DNA from: Pseudomonas sp. PB101
GTDB taxonomy: Bacteria; Pseudomonadota; Gammaproteobacteria; Pseudomonadales; Pseudomonadaceae
Length of the DNA: 64,000 nt
Direction: 5' to 3'
Assembly: GCF_009764265.1 (NCBI RefSeq)
Contig: NZ_RWIR01000079.1
Location: forward strand, 62,001-126,000
Shown here one piece after another: positions 15,948 to 25,133 of the stretch. The notes under the pieces are model-generated. The model saw nothing but the letters and a program-made list of their open reading frames with translations, searched no databases and had not been told where the DNA came from. The position numbers and the translations under genes are program-made. How positions within the stretch are numbered: the stretch's first letter is position 1; each line of letters starts with the position of its first letter.

Positions 15948-17204
15948 TCAGTCGCGGTAGACCGGGAAGTCCGCGCACAGGGCGGCGGCCTGGCGGGCGA
16001 CATTGGCCTCGATATCGGCATCGCCGAGGTGATCGAGGATGTCGCAGATCCATCCCGCCAACGCGATGCTTTGCGCTTCCTTGAAGCCACGGCTGGTGAT
16101 CGCCGGCGTACCAATGCGCAGGCCGGAGGTCACGAACGGCGATTGCGGGTCATTGGGCACCGCGTTCTTGTTCACGGTGATGCCGGCGCGGCCGAGGGCG
16201 GCGTCGGCGTCCTTGCCGGTCAGGCCCTGGCGGATCAGGCTGACCAGGAACAGGTGGTTGTCGGTGCCGCCGGACACCACGTCATAACCGCGCTCGATAA
16301 ACACCTGCGCCATGGCCTGGGCGTTGCGGATCACCTGTGCCTGATAAGTCTTGAACGCCGGTTCCAGCGCTTCCTTGAAGCACACGGCCTTGGCGGCGAT
16401 CACGTGCATCAGCGGGCCGCCCTGACCACCGGGGAATACCGCGGCGTTGAGCTTCTTCTCCAGCTCCGGGTTGGCCTTGGCCAGAATCAAACCGCCACGC
16501 GGACCGCGCAGGGTCTTGTGCGTAGTCGTGGTGACCACGTCGGCGTAGGGCAGGGGATTGGGGTACAGACCCGTGGCCACCAGCCCGGCGACGTGGGCCA
16601 TGTCGACGAAGAAATAGGCACCGACCTTGTCGGCGATCTGGCGGAAGCGCGGGAAGTCCAGGGTCTTCGAATAGGCCGAGAACCCGGCGATGATCATCTT
16701 CGGCTTGTGCTCGACGGCCAGGCGCTCGACTTCGTCGTAGTCGATCAGGCCGGTGCGGGTGTCGATGCCGTACTGCACGGCGTTGTACAGCTTGCCGGAA
16801 AAACTCACCTTGGCGCCGTGGGTCAAGTGACCGCCGTGGGCCAGGCTCATGCCCAGCACAGTGTCGCCGGCCTGAAGCAGGGCCAGGTAAACCGCCGCGT
16901 TGGCCTGGCTGCCGGAGTGCGGCTGGACGTTGGCGTAGTCGGCGCCGAACAGTTGCTTGGCGCGGTCGATGGCCAGTTGCTCGACCACGTCGACGTGCTC
17001 GCAGCCGCCGTAGTAACGCTTGCCGGGGTACCCTTCGGCGTACTTGTTGGTCAGGCCGCTGCCCTGGGCTTGCATCACCCGTTGGCTGGTGTAGTTTTCC
17101 GAGGCGATCAGTTCGATATGGTGTTCCTGCCGCGCATCCTCGGCGTTCATCGCCGCCAGCAGTTCGTCGTCGTAGCCTTTGATCTGGTCGTGCTTGCTGA
17201 ACAT
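15948..17204 (-). CDS. glyA: serine hydroxymethyltransferase
   Basis: A 418-residue PLP enzyme that interconverts glycine plus methylene-tetrahydrofolate and serine. Full family length, with the PLP-lysine motif VVTTTTHKTLRGPRGG (Lys near residue 229), the N-terminal HIELIASENYTS block and YPGKRYYGGCEHVD. AAAGGA precedes the ATG. It lies 30 bases after gcvH on the same strand and so belongs to the sigma54-controlled transcript. Together they would turn glycine into serine, but the P and T proteins and serine deaminase usually encoded in this operon are not in the window. Confidence 0.97.
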   Translation of the reverse strand: MFSKHDQIKGYDDELLAAMNAEDARQEHHIELIASENYTSQRVMQAQGSGLTNKYAEGYPGKRYYGGCEHVDVVEQLAIDRAKQLFGADYANVQPHSGSQANAAVYLALLQAGDTVLGMSLAHGGHLTHGAKVSFSGKLYNAVQYGIDTRTGLIDYDEVERLAVEHKPKMIIAGFSAYSKTLDFPRFRQIADKVGAYFFVDMAHVAGLVATGLYPNPLPYADVVTTTTHKTLRGPRGGLILAKANPELEKKLNAAVFPGGQGGPLMHVIAAKAVCFKEALEPAFKTYQAQVIRNAQAMAQVFIERGYDVVSGGTDNHLFLVSLIRQGLTGKDADAALGRAGITVNKNAVPNDPQSPFVTSGLRIGTPAITSRGFKEAQSIALAGWICDILDHLGDADIEANVARQAAALCADFPVYRD

Positions 17205-17234
17205 GGTGTGGTCCTTTTTTTGAATTCGGGGGCT

Positions 17235-17618
17235 TCAGGCGTCGGCGTGTTCGGCGGTCAGGCGCTCATAGGCGTCTTGATCCAGTAGATCGCTCAGCGC
17301 TTCGATGTCGACCGGTTTGAAGCGAAAGAACCAGCCTTCGCCCAACGGGTCTTCGTTGACCAGTTCCGGGGTGCTCTCGAGCGCCCCGTTGATCTCGACC
17401 ACTTCACCGTCCAGCGGCATGCCGATACTGCTGGCGGCCTTCACCGATTCCAGCACCGACACTTCAGCACCTGCATCGAAGGCGCCCAGTTCCGGCACCT
17501 GAACGAACACCACATCCCCCAGCGCCTGTTGGGCAAACGCCGTGATGCCGACGGTGACCAGGCCATTGCTCTCAAGGCGCAACCATTCGTGATCGACGGT
17601 GAAACGCAATTCGCTCAT
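17235..17618 (-). CDS. gcvH: glycine cleavage system H protein
   Basis: A 127-residue lipoyl carrier protein. The lipoylated lysine is Lys60 in LESVKAASSIGMPLDGEV, and the N-terminus FTVDHEWLRLESNGLVTVGIT is typical. An AAGGAG site precedes the ATG. It is the first gene after a clear sigma54 promoter (17679-17694) and is followed by glyA. The H protein needs P, T and L proteins for glycine cleavage; none of these is encoded nearby, so it must pair with partners elsewhere on the chromosome. Confidence 0.97.
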   Translation of the reverse strand: MSELRFTVDHEWLRLESNGLVTVGITAFAQQALGDVVFVQVPELGAFDAGAEVSVLESVKAASSIGMPLDGEVVEINGALESTPELVNEDPLGEGWFFRFKPVDIEALSDLLDQDAYERLTAEHADA

Positions 17619-17678
17619 ATCAACTCCTTATTGTTTTAAGGCTCGTGGCGGGGCGACGAGCGGGGTTGGAGGAGTGAT

Positions 17679-17694
17679 AGCAAGGGTGGTGCCA
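17679..17694 (-). promoter_or_regulatory. sigma54 (-24/-12) promoter of gcvH-glyA
   Basis: On the minus strand the sequence reads TGGCAC-CACCC-TTGCT, matching the sigma54 consensus TGGCACG-N4-TTGCW at every fixed position except one. Transcription should start about 12 bases downstream, leaving a 5' leader of about 50 bases. The leader contains a GCTCGT/ACGAGC stem (17641-17661). The neighbouring activator gene carries the sigma54-contact motif GAFTGA, so activator and promoter match. Confidence 0.88.
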
Positions 17695-17758
17695 ATGTTT
17701 ATTAGTTGTTTTAAATCAATGGCTTGAAGTTATTTTATTAGGTGCGAGCGATTTTATT

Positions 17759-17864
17759 TGTATTGAAATCAATACAGGCAGGCAGGGCTGTGGGCGCAGA
17801 CGCAGTAATTGCAGGCGGGAAAGGTTTTGTCTTGATTTCGCTACGCTGTATCGATTTTCAGACA
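17759..17864. promoter_or_regulatory. candidate enhancer sites for the GcsR/TyrR-like activator
   Basis: TGTATTGA-AA-TCAATACA (17759-17776) is a perfect 8+8 inverted repeat with TGTA-N10-TACA geometry, the spacing of TyrR-family boxes. Two further TGT-N12-AC(A/G) 18-mers follow at 17828-17845 and 17847-17864. They lie 65-185 bases upstream of the sigma54 promoter, the usual place for enhancer-binding proteins. Assignment to the adjacent activator is inferred. Confidence 0.6.
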
Positions 17865-17886
17865 TTGATTCAGCGACGACGCAAGT

Positions 17887-17993
17887 CCTGTGGGAGCGGG
17901 CTTGCCCGCGATAGCTGACTGACATTCAACTTTGATGTTGGCTGGTCCACCGTCATCGTCGGAACGCCGCCCGGAGCAAGCCCGCTCCCACAG
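17887..17993. repeat. REPIN between activator gene and gcvH promoter
   Basis: A left arm with CCTGTGGGAGCGGGCTTGCC, and a right arm ending AGCAAGCCCGCTCCCACAGG, separated by a loop that includes the GTCGGAACGCCGCCCGGAGC variant also seen at 1.74 kb. The remainder of the 416-base gap between gcvH and the activator gene holds the promoter and enhancer sites listed separately. Confidence 0.85.
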
Positions 17994-18034
17994 GTTCCAG
18001 TGTTTGTTGTGGGATAGTGATCCCCCAAAAGGGA

Positions 18035-19543
<1,509 letters not shown>

Positions 19544-19612
19544 GACGGGCCTGCAAGGTTGGCGAACTGAAATCAGTATGCCCGGCAAAATTTCAATTTG
19601 GCGAGTGTCACC

Positions 19613-20527
19613 TCACGGCGTGCCGGTTTTGCGGGCGCTGGCGGCCAGGTCCTCGAGGAACGCCTGGAGGATCGGCGGCGGTGCCGTGCCGCGCCGGGTG
19701 ATCACGTCGAACGGCGATTTCAGGCGCAGGCTCGCGGGTGCCAACTGGTGCATCTCACCGCTCTTGACCCATTGGGCGGCGAAATGCTCGGGCAGAAATC
19801 CCAGGTAGGCGCCGGAAATGATCAGGATCGCGGTGGCTTCGATGTTGTCCACGGTGGCGGCCGCCTTGCTGACGCCCAGGTGTTCGAGGTCGTATTGCTG
19901 CATGTAGCCGCGCACCACGATCCGCCCGGCAGCGACTTCTTCGAGCAGTTCCTCGCCTTCAGCCTGGCTGCCGTACAACGGGTGGCGGCGCCCGCAATAC
20001 AAGCCCAGCGCTTCCTGGTACAGCGGCGCTTGCAACAGGCCCGGCAGATGGATCGGGAAGTGCCCGATGGCCAGGTGCAAACGACCGTCGAGCACCCGCT
20101 CTTCGAGTTCCGCCGGGGTGCCGACGTACACGTTCAGGTGTACGTCATGGCCTCGGGAGACGAAGCGCTGGGTGGTGCGCGGGATCGGCGAGTCGGGGTC
20201 GGTGATCGTGGTGTCGATGATCCCCAGGTTGAGCTTGCCGCTGATGTGCTGCTTCAGCACGTCGGCGTCCATGCAGAAATTCTCCACCGCCGACAGCAGG
20301 CGCTGGGTGGCTTCGTGAATTGCCACGCCCTGTTCGGTCAGGCGAAAGCCGCTGCGCCCGCGCTGGCAGAGTTTGACCCCGAGGCGGGTTTCCAGGTGGG
20401 TCATCTGTTCGCTGATGGTCGACTGCCCGGCGTTGAGCGCCGCCTGCGCGGCCGAGAAGCCGCCACAGCGGACAATCGTGGCAAACACCCTGAGCAGTTT
20501 CAGGTCGACATCGTGCAGCTGGATCAT
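19613..20527 (-). CDS. LysR-family regulator (ureohydrolase module)
   Basis: A 304-residue LysR-type regulator: winged helix-turn-helix at residues about 7-66 (LDLKLLRVFATIVRCGG-, LNAGQSTISEQMTHLETRLG) and an effector domain containing SGAYLGFLPEHFA. It is divergent from the ureohydrolase gene over a 151-base region that holds a T-N11-A box. It belongs to the same subfamily as the LysR at 2621-3523, implying related effectors for the two permease modules. Its role would match that of GbuR, the guanidinobutyrate-responsive regulator beside gbuA in P. aeruginosa, though orthology is not established. Confidence 0.92.
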   Translation of the reverse strand: MIQLHDVDLKLLRVFATIVRCGGFSAAQAALNAGQSTISEQMTHLETRLGVKLCQRGRSGFRLTEQGVAIHEATQRLLSAVENFCMDADVLKQHISGKLNLGIIDTTITDPDSPIPRTTQRFVSRGHDVHLNVYVGTPAELEERVLDGRLHLAIGHFPIHLPGLLQAPLYQEALGLYCGRRHPLYGSQAEGEELLEEVAAGRIVVRGYMQQYDLEHLGVSKAAATVDNIEATAILIISGAYLGFLPEHFAAQWVKSGEMHQLAPASLRLKSPFDVITRRGTAPPPILQAFLEDLAASARKTGTP

Positions 20528-20551
20528 CTTGGACCTCCGGCATGGGGATGC

Positions 20552-20566
20552 ATCGGGAATGCCGAT
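20552..20566. promoter_or_regulatory. LysR-type box (T-N11-A)
   Basis: ATCGG-GAATG-CCGAT is a 5+5 inverted repeat obeying the T-N11-A rule (T20553, A20565). It lies 25 bases upstream of the LysR start and 113 upstream of the ureohydrolase. The right half continues as CCGATATGA, resembling the inverted repeat near 3.55 kb. Confidence 0.6.
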
Positions 20567-20678
20567 ATGAGTATCTGATGTTTAGCATTTTTTCCACGAA
20601 AACCTGCGCCCATAGTCTTTCCAACGGCGGTCGCCTTGCAGTCCGTCAAGCCGATAACAAGAAGTGGAGAGGCTAGAA

Positions 20679-21680
20679 ATGTCGAACAACGGTTATGAAT
20701 CCGGTCGCCTGAACCTGCCATTCGTGGGTCATTGCACCTTTGGCAAATCCCCGGTGTGCACCGATTGGGATGCACTGGATGCCGACGTCGCGGTGCTCGG
20801 CGTGCCCAACGACATGGGCACCCAGTGGCGCTCCGGCGCACGCTTCGGACCACGCGGGATTCGTGAAGCATCGACGCTGTTTTCCTTCGGCCACGCCGGC
20901 GCCTACGACCACGAAGATGACGTGATGTACCTCACCGCATCGGACGTGCGCATGGTCGACGTCGGTGATGCCGACATCGTCCACACCGACATGGTCACCA
21001 GTAACAAGAACACCGAATACGCCGTACGCAAGATCCTCGACGCCGGCGTGATGCCGGTGGTGCTCGGCGGCGATCACTCGGTGCATGCGCCAGTGATCAA
21101 GGCCTTCGAAGGTCGCGGTCCGATCCACATCATTCACTTCGATGCACACCTGGATTTCGTCGACGAACGCCACGGCGTGCGCTACGGCCACGGCAACCCG
21201 CTGCGCCGCGCGTCCGAAATGAACCACATCGTCGGCATGACCCAGATGGGCATCCGCAACGTGTCGTCGTCCAACCGCGACGACTACGAAGCGGCCCACG
21301 AAGCCGGCTCGAAAATCCTCTCGGTGCGCGACGTGCGTCGCCTCGGCGTCGAGGGTGTGCTGGCGCTGATCCCTCAGAATATCAACTACTACATCACCAT
21401 CGACATCGACGGTTTCGACCCGTCCATCGCCCCCGGCACCGGCACCCCGAGCCACGGCGGCTTCCTCTACTACGAAGTGCTGGAAATCATCCAGGCCCTG
21501 GCCAAGCGCAGCAAGGGCAACATCGTCGGCATGGACTTGGTGGAAGTGGCGCCGGTGTACGACCCGACCGGCATGACCTCGATCCTGGCCGCGCAACTGC
21601 TGCTCAACAGCATCGGTTTCATCTTCCACGAGCGTGGCAAGGTGCGGGCCGCCGCCGAGAGCGAAGCCGCATCAGCCTGA
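20679..21680 (+). CDS. ureohydrolase (guanidinobutyrase/agmatinase family)
   Basis: A 333-residue arginase-superfamily enzyme that splits a guanidino compound into urea and an amine. All dimanganese ligands are in place: His133 (GGDHS), Asp155, His157 and Asp159 (FDAHLDF), Asp242 and Asp244 (DIDGFDP). The ATG at 20679 is preferred because GGAG precedes it by nine bases. The family includes agmatinase, guanidinobutyrase (GbuA), guanidinopropionase and the nickel guanidine hydrolase; sequence inspection alone cannot separate them. Neighbours (LysR, aldehyde dehydrogenase, permease, GMC oxidoreductase) favour catabolism of an imported guanidino compound over polyamine synthesis. Confidence 0.92.
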   Translation: MSNNGYESGRLNLPFVGHCTFGKSPVCTDWDALDADVAVLGVPNDMGTQWRSGARFGPRGIREASTLFSFGHAGAYDHEDDVMYLTASDVRMVDVGDADIVHTDMVTSNKNTEYAVRKILDAGVMPVVLGGDHSVHAPVIKAFEGRGPIHIIHFDAHLDFVDERHGVRYGHGNPLRRASEMNHIVGMTQMGIRNVSSSNRDDYEAAHEAGSKILSVRDVRRLGVEGVLALIPQNINYYITIDIDGFDPSIAPGTGTPSHGGFLYYEVLEIIQALAKRSKGNIVGMDLVEVAPVYDPTGMTSILAAQLLLNSIGFIFHERGKVRAAAESEAASA

Positions 21681-21696
21681 TCATCGAAACCAGTGA

Positions 21697-21719
21697 CCCG
21701 GCAGGCTCTGACTGCCGGG
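21697..21719. promoter_or_regulatory. intercistronic hairpin ureohydrolase/aldehyde dehydrogenase
   Basis: CCCGGCAG and CTGCCGGG form a perfect 8-base stem with a 7-base loop, ending 14 bases before the aldehyde dehydrogenase ATG. Without a T-run it is more likely an mRNA-processing or stabilising structure, and it may adjust dehydrogenase translation. Confidence 0.5.
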
Positions 21720-21733
21720 CAGAGAGAACAAAA

Positions 21734-23245
21734 ATGGACACGATCGTCAAAAGTTACCTGCAGAAATTCGGCGTCAGCGAAGCCACCCAGACCTTCCTCA
21801 GCAAGGTCCAGAAAATGTTCATCGGCGGCGCCTGGGTCGAAGCCAGCGACGGCCAGACCTCCGATGTGATCGAGCCGTCGACCGAAGGCCTGATCACCCG
21901 CATTCCCATGGGCACCCCCTCTGACCTGGACCGCGCCGTGCAAGCCGCCCGCGCCCAGTTCGACGGCGGCGCCTGGCGTCAGGCCAAGCCGGCCGAGCGC
22001 GAGCGCATGATGCAACGCCTGGCCGACCTGATCGAACAGAACGCCGCCGAGCTGGCGGAAATCGAATCCATCGACATGGGCAAATCCGTGGCCTTCGCCA
22101 AGGACGTGGACATCCAGGGCACCGTCGACACCCTGCGGTACTTCGCCGGCTGGGCCACCAAGCTCCATGGCCGTACCGTCGAACCGTCGCTGCCGGGCAA
22201 CTACCTGGCCTATACCCGCAAGGAAGCGGTCGGCGTCGTCGGCGCCATCGTGCCGTGGAACTTCCCGCTGCAAACCATGGCCTGGAAGCTCGGTGCGGCG
22301 CTGGCCACCGGTTGCACCGTGGTGGTCAAGCCCGCCGAACTGACTTCGCTGTCGGCCCTGCGCTTCGCTGAACTGGTGCAGGAAGCGGGCATTCCCGACG
22401 GCGTGATCAACATCGTCACCGGGCGCGGCAGCGTGGTCGGTGCGGCCATGGCCACCCACCCGGGCATCGACAAACTGACCTTCACCGGTTCGACCCCGGT
22501 CGGCCAGACGGTCGGCCGCGCAGCGCTGGATGACATGAAGCGCCTGACCCTCGAACTCGGTGGTAAATCACCGGTCATCGTCTGCGCCGACGCCGACATC
22601 CCGGCCGCCGCCCAAGCGGTCGCCAACGGCGTGTTTTTCAACTCCGGGCAGGTATGCGACGCCGGTACACGGGCCTATATTCATAGCAGCGTCTACGACG
22701 AATTCCTGCGTGAGCTGATCGCCTACACGCGCACCTTGAAAATGGCTCCGGGCCTGGATCCTGATTGCTTCATCGGCCCGCTGGTCTCGGCCCTGCAAAA
22801 GCAGCGCGTGACCGAGTACATCGAAACCGGCAAGGCTGAAGGCGCCGAACTGGTCTACGGCGGCCAACCGGTCGATGGCCCTGGCTTCTTCGTCGAGCCG
22901 ACCATCTTCGCCAACTGCCGCAACGACATGCGCATCGTCCAGGAAGAGATCTTCGGCCCGGTGCTGGTCACCGCAGCGTTCGACGATGAAGAGGACGCAC
23001 TGGCCCTGGCCAACGACTCGCCCTACGGCTTGGCGGCGGCCCTGTATTCCAACGACCTGGGCAAGGTGCACAGCCTGATTCCGCGTCTGAAAGCAGGCTC
23101 GGTCTACGTCAACGCCCACGGCACCCTCGACCCGTCGATGCCGTTCGGTGGCTACAAACAGTCCGGCTTCGGCAAGGACCTGGGCGCCGAGCAGCTCGAC
23201 TACCTGCTCGAAACCAAGGCGGTGTGGATCACCTTACCAAGCTGA
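21734..23245 (+). CDS. NAD(P)-dependent aldehyde dehydrogenase
   Basis: A 503-residue aldehyde dehydrogenase of the classical family. Visible are the cofactor region VPWNFPLQTMAWKLG, the GSTPVGQ turn, the catalytic Glu in LELGGKSP, the catalytic Cys in FFNSGQVCDAG and the C-terminal PFGGYKQSGFG. Residue Asp after the catalytic Cys is less usual than Thr or Cys. It follows the ureohydrolase by 53 bases. It would oxidise an aldehyde made by the downstream GMC oxidoreductase or, as with guanidinobutyraldehyde dehydrogenase, one formed upstream of the ureohydrolase. Confidence 0.95.
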   Translation: MDTIVKSYLQKFGVSEATQTFLSKVQKMFIGGAWVEASDGQTSDVIEPSTEGLITRIPMGTPSDLDRAVQAARAQFDGGAWRQAKPAERERMMQRLADLIEQNAAELAEIESIDMGKSVAFAKDVDIQGTVDTLRYFAGWATKLHGRTVEPSLPGNYLAYTRKEAVGVVGAIVPWNFPLQTMAWKLGAALATGCTVVVKPAELTSLSALRFAELVQEAGIPDGVINIVTGRGSVVGAAMATHPGIDKLTFTGSTPVGQTVGRAALDDMKRLTLELGGKSPVIVCADADIPAAAQAVANGVFFNSGQVCDAGTRAYIHSSVYDEFLRELIAYTRTLKMAPGLDPDCFIGPLVSALQKQRVTEYIETGKAEGAELVYGGQPVDGPGFFVEPTIFANCRNDMRIVQEEIFGPVLVTAAFDDEEDALALANDSPYGLAAALYSNDLGKVHSLIPRLKAGSVYVNAHGTLDPSMPFGGYKQSGFGKDLGAEQLDYLLETKAVWITLPS

Positions 23246-23253
23246 CACGCCCC

Positions 23254-23355
23254 TTGTAGGAGCGAGCCTGCTCGCGATGGTCGCTAACGATTACGCGGGC
23301 TTGCTGGTTAAACGCGGTGCTCTTGAGACCATCGCGAGCAGGCTCGCTCCTACAG
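23254..23355. repeat. REPIN, first of two between ALDH and permease
   Basis: Arms TTGTAGGAGCGAGCCTGCTC and GAGCAGGCTCGCTCCTACAG flank a loop containing CGCTAACGATTACGCG. This is the GTAGGAGC subclass of the REP element. The 311-base gap 23246-23556 holds only this doublet, the next one and the permease leader. Confidence 0.85.
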
Positions 23356-23404
23356 GTTTTCGGTTCCAGCCACAACGCCAGGTAGGCACGCGTGAGCTCA
23401 CCCC

Positions 23405-23506
23405 TTGTAGGAGCGAGCTTGCTCGCGAAAGACGTCAGAGCGCCGCGCACATTCAGGCAGCCCTCGTCATCGTTAACGTTTTTCGCGAGCAGGCTCGCTC
23501 CCACAG
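23405..23506. repeat. REPIN, second of two between ALDH and permease
   Basis: Left arm TTGTAGGAGCGAGCTTGCTC, right arm GCGAGCAGGCTCGCTCCCAC. The arms are of mixed subclass (GTAGGAGC left, GTGGGAGC right). Two adjacent doublets suggest the permease/GMC pair may have its own promoter. Confidence 0.85.
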
Positions 23507-23556
23507 GGAAAGAACGCGGTTATCTCGTCATGATCTTCCAACAATAAGAGTCCATC

Positions 23557-25131
23557 ATGAACACTAACGCCAAGTCCGCCACGAGCGTGTCCAGCCTCGA
23601 CGAAAAATCCGTCGTCGAGGCGCATTCGATCGACTTCATCCCCGAGAGCGAGCGCACCGACAAACTGTCGAGCCAGGGCCCGTTCTGGTTTCTCGGCAAT
23701 TTCACCTTCTTCACCATGACCATCGGCTTCGTCGGCCCGAGCGTCGGCCTGACCGCGCTGTGGACCACCTTGGCCGGCACGCTGGGCATCATGTTCGGCA
23801 CGCTGTTCATGGCGTTTCACGGCTCCCAGGGCCCACACCTCGGCCTGCCGCAGATGATCCAGTCCCGTGCACAGTTCGGTTATCGCGGGGTGATCCTGGT
23901 GCTGTTGGCGACGCTGTTCGTGTTCGCCGGCTTCAACATCGTCAACCTGGTGTTGATGATGCAGGGGCTGCACACGCTGTTCGGCTTCAACCCCGCGGTG
24001 ATCGCGGTGGCGGTGACCATACCGGCGGCGGTGCTGGCGATTCTCGGCCATGACTGGATGCACCGCAGCTTCAAATGGGCGCTGTTCCTGTCGCTGCCGC
24101 TGTATGGCCTGGTGACCGTGGCGGTGGTGATGGGCTGGGTGCCGGATGCGGTGCTGCCGGCACTCGCCGAAGGCGAAGTGGCCCGCGAGCCACTGGGTTT
24201 CAACTGGACCGGTTTCATCGCGCAGTTTGCGGCGGCCGCCAGCTACAACATCGCCTACGCCCCGTACGTGTCGGACTACTCGCGCTATCTGCCGAAGAAC
24301 ACCTCCAGCGGCAAGCTGATCGCCGTGGTGTTCCTCGGTGCCTCGTTGTCCGGTGCGTGGATGATTTCCGTGGGTGGCTGGCTGGCCGATCACCTGCACT
24401 CCACTGACGTGCTGGTGGCCCTCGGGCAAGTCGGCAACACCGTGTCGCCGCTGATGGGCACGGCGGTGGTGGTGGTCACTATCCTGGCGTTCCTGCCGGT
24501 GATCGCGATGAACATCTACAGCGCCAAGCTGACCACGCTGACCTGCGTCGACTCGATCAAGCACATCGAGCCAACCCGCAGGGCTCGCATCCTCGCCATC
24601 GCATTTGTGATCCTGCTGCAACTGGGCGTCGCCCTGAGCATCCAGAGTTCCGGCAAAGGCCTGTCGGTGCTGGGCATCTACCTGGTGGTGATGCTGTACT
24701 TCCTGGTGCCCTGGACCTCGGTCAACCTCACCGACTACTTCTTCGTGCGCAAGGGCCGCTACGCCATCCCGCACTTCTTCATGCCCCACGGCAACATCTA
24801 CGGCAGCTGGGGCCTGCGCGGCATCGCCGCCTATGCCATCGGCTTTATCTCGATGATCCCGTTCTTCTACATCTTCGACGGCGTTGAACAGCGCGAGGTG
24901 TATGTCGGCCCGCTCGCCAAGGCGCTGGGCAGCATCGACATCGCCTGGCTGGTCGGGCTGATCGTCTCGGGCCTGGCGTACTACTGGCTGAGCCGCTCGA
25001 TCGACCTGAAACGCGAAGAAGTGGTGATCCAGCAGATCGAGAAAAACTCGCCGCAATACACCACCGGCGACACGCTGACCCACAAACAGCAGCCACTGCG
25101 GGTACTCACTGAATCGACGGTCGGGAGATAG
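23557..25131 (+). CDS. NCS1-family permease, third of three
   Basis: A 524-residue membrane protein with about twelve hydrophobic segments, clearly paralogous to the permease at 3723-5222. Shared features are HSIDFIPESER, LSSQGPFWFLGNF, GFVGPSVGLTALWT, MIQSRAQFGYRG and SYNIAYAPYVSDYSRYLPK. The C-terminus is longer and charged. Its stop is two bases before the GMC oxidoreductase start, so the two are tightly coupled. It probably imports the guanidino compound that the module degrades. Confidence 0.93.
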   Translation: MNTNAKSATSVSSLDEKSVVEAHSIDFIPESERTDKLSSQGPFWFLGNFTFFTMTIGFVGPSVGLTALWTTLAGTLGIMFGTLFMAFHGSQGPHLGLPQMIQSRAQFGYRGVILVLLATLFVFAGFNIVNLVLMMQGLHTLFGFNPAVIAVAVTIPAAVLAILGHDWMHRSFKWALFLSLPLYGLVTVAVVMGWVPDAVLPALAEGEVAREPLGFNWTGFIAQFAAAASYNIAYAPYVSDYSRYLPKNTSSGKLIAVVFLGASLSGAWMISVGGWLADHLHSTDVLVALGQVGNTVSPLMGTAVVVVTILAFLPVIAMNIYSAKLTTLTCVDSIKHIEPTRRARILAIAFVILLQLGVALSIQSSGKGLSVLGIYLVVMLYFLVPWTSVNLTDYFFVRKGRYAIPHFFMPHGNIYGSWGLRGIAAYAIGFISMIPFFYIFDGVEQREVYVGPLAKALGSIDIAWLVGLIVSGLAYYWLSRSIDLKREEVVIQQIEKNSPQYTTGDTLTHKQQPLRVLTESTVGR

Positions 25132-25133
25132 CT

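Noticed and set aside
23254..23506. CRISPR array formed by the repeated palindromes
   Set aside because: The units are paired inverted REP elements of differing arms and irregular spacing, not direct repeats with uniform spacers; no cas gene is present.
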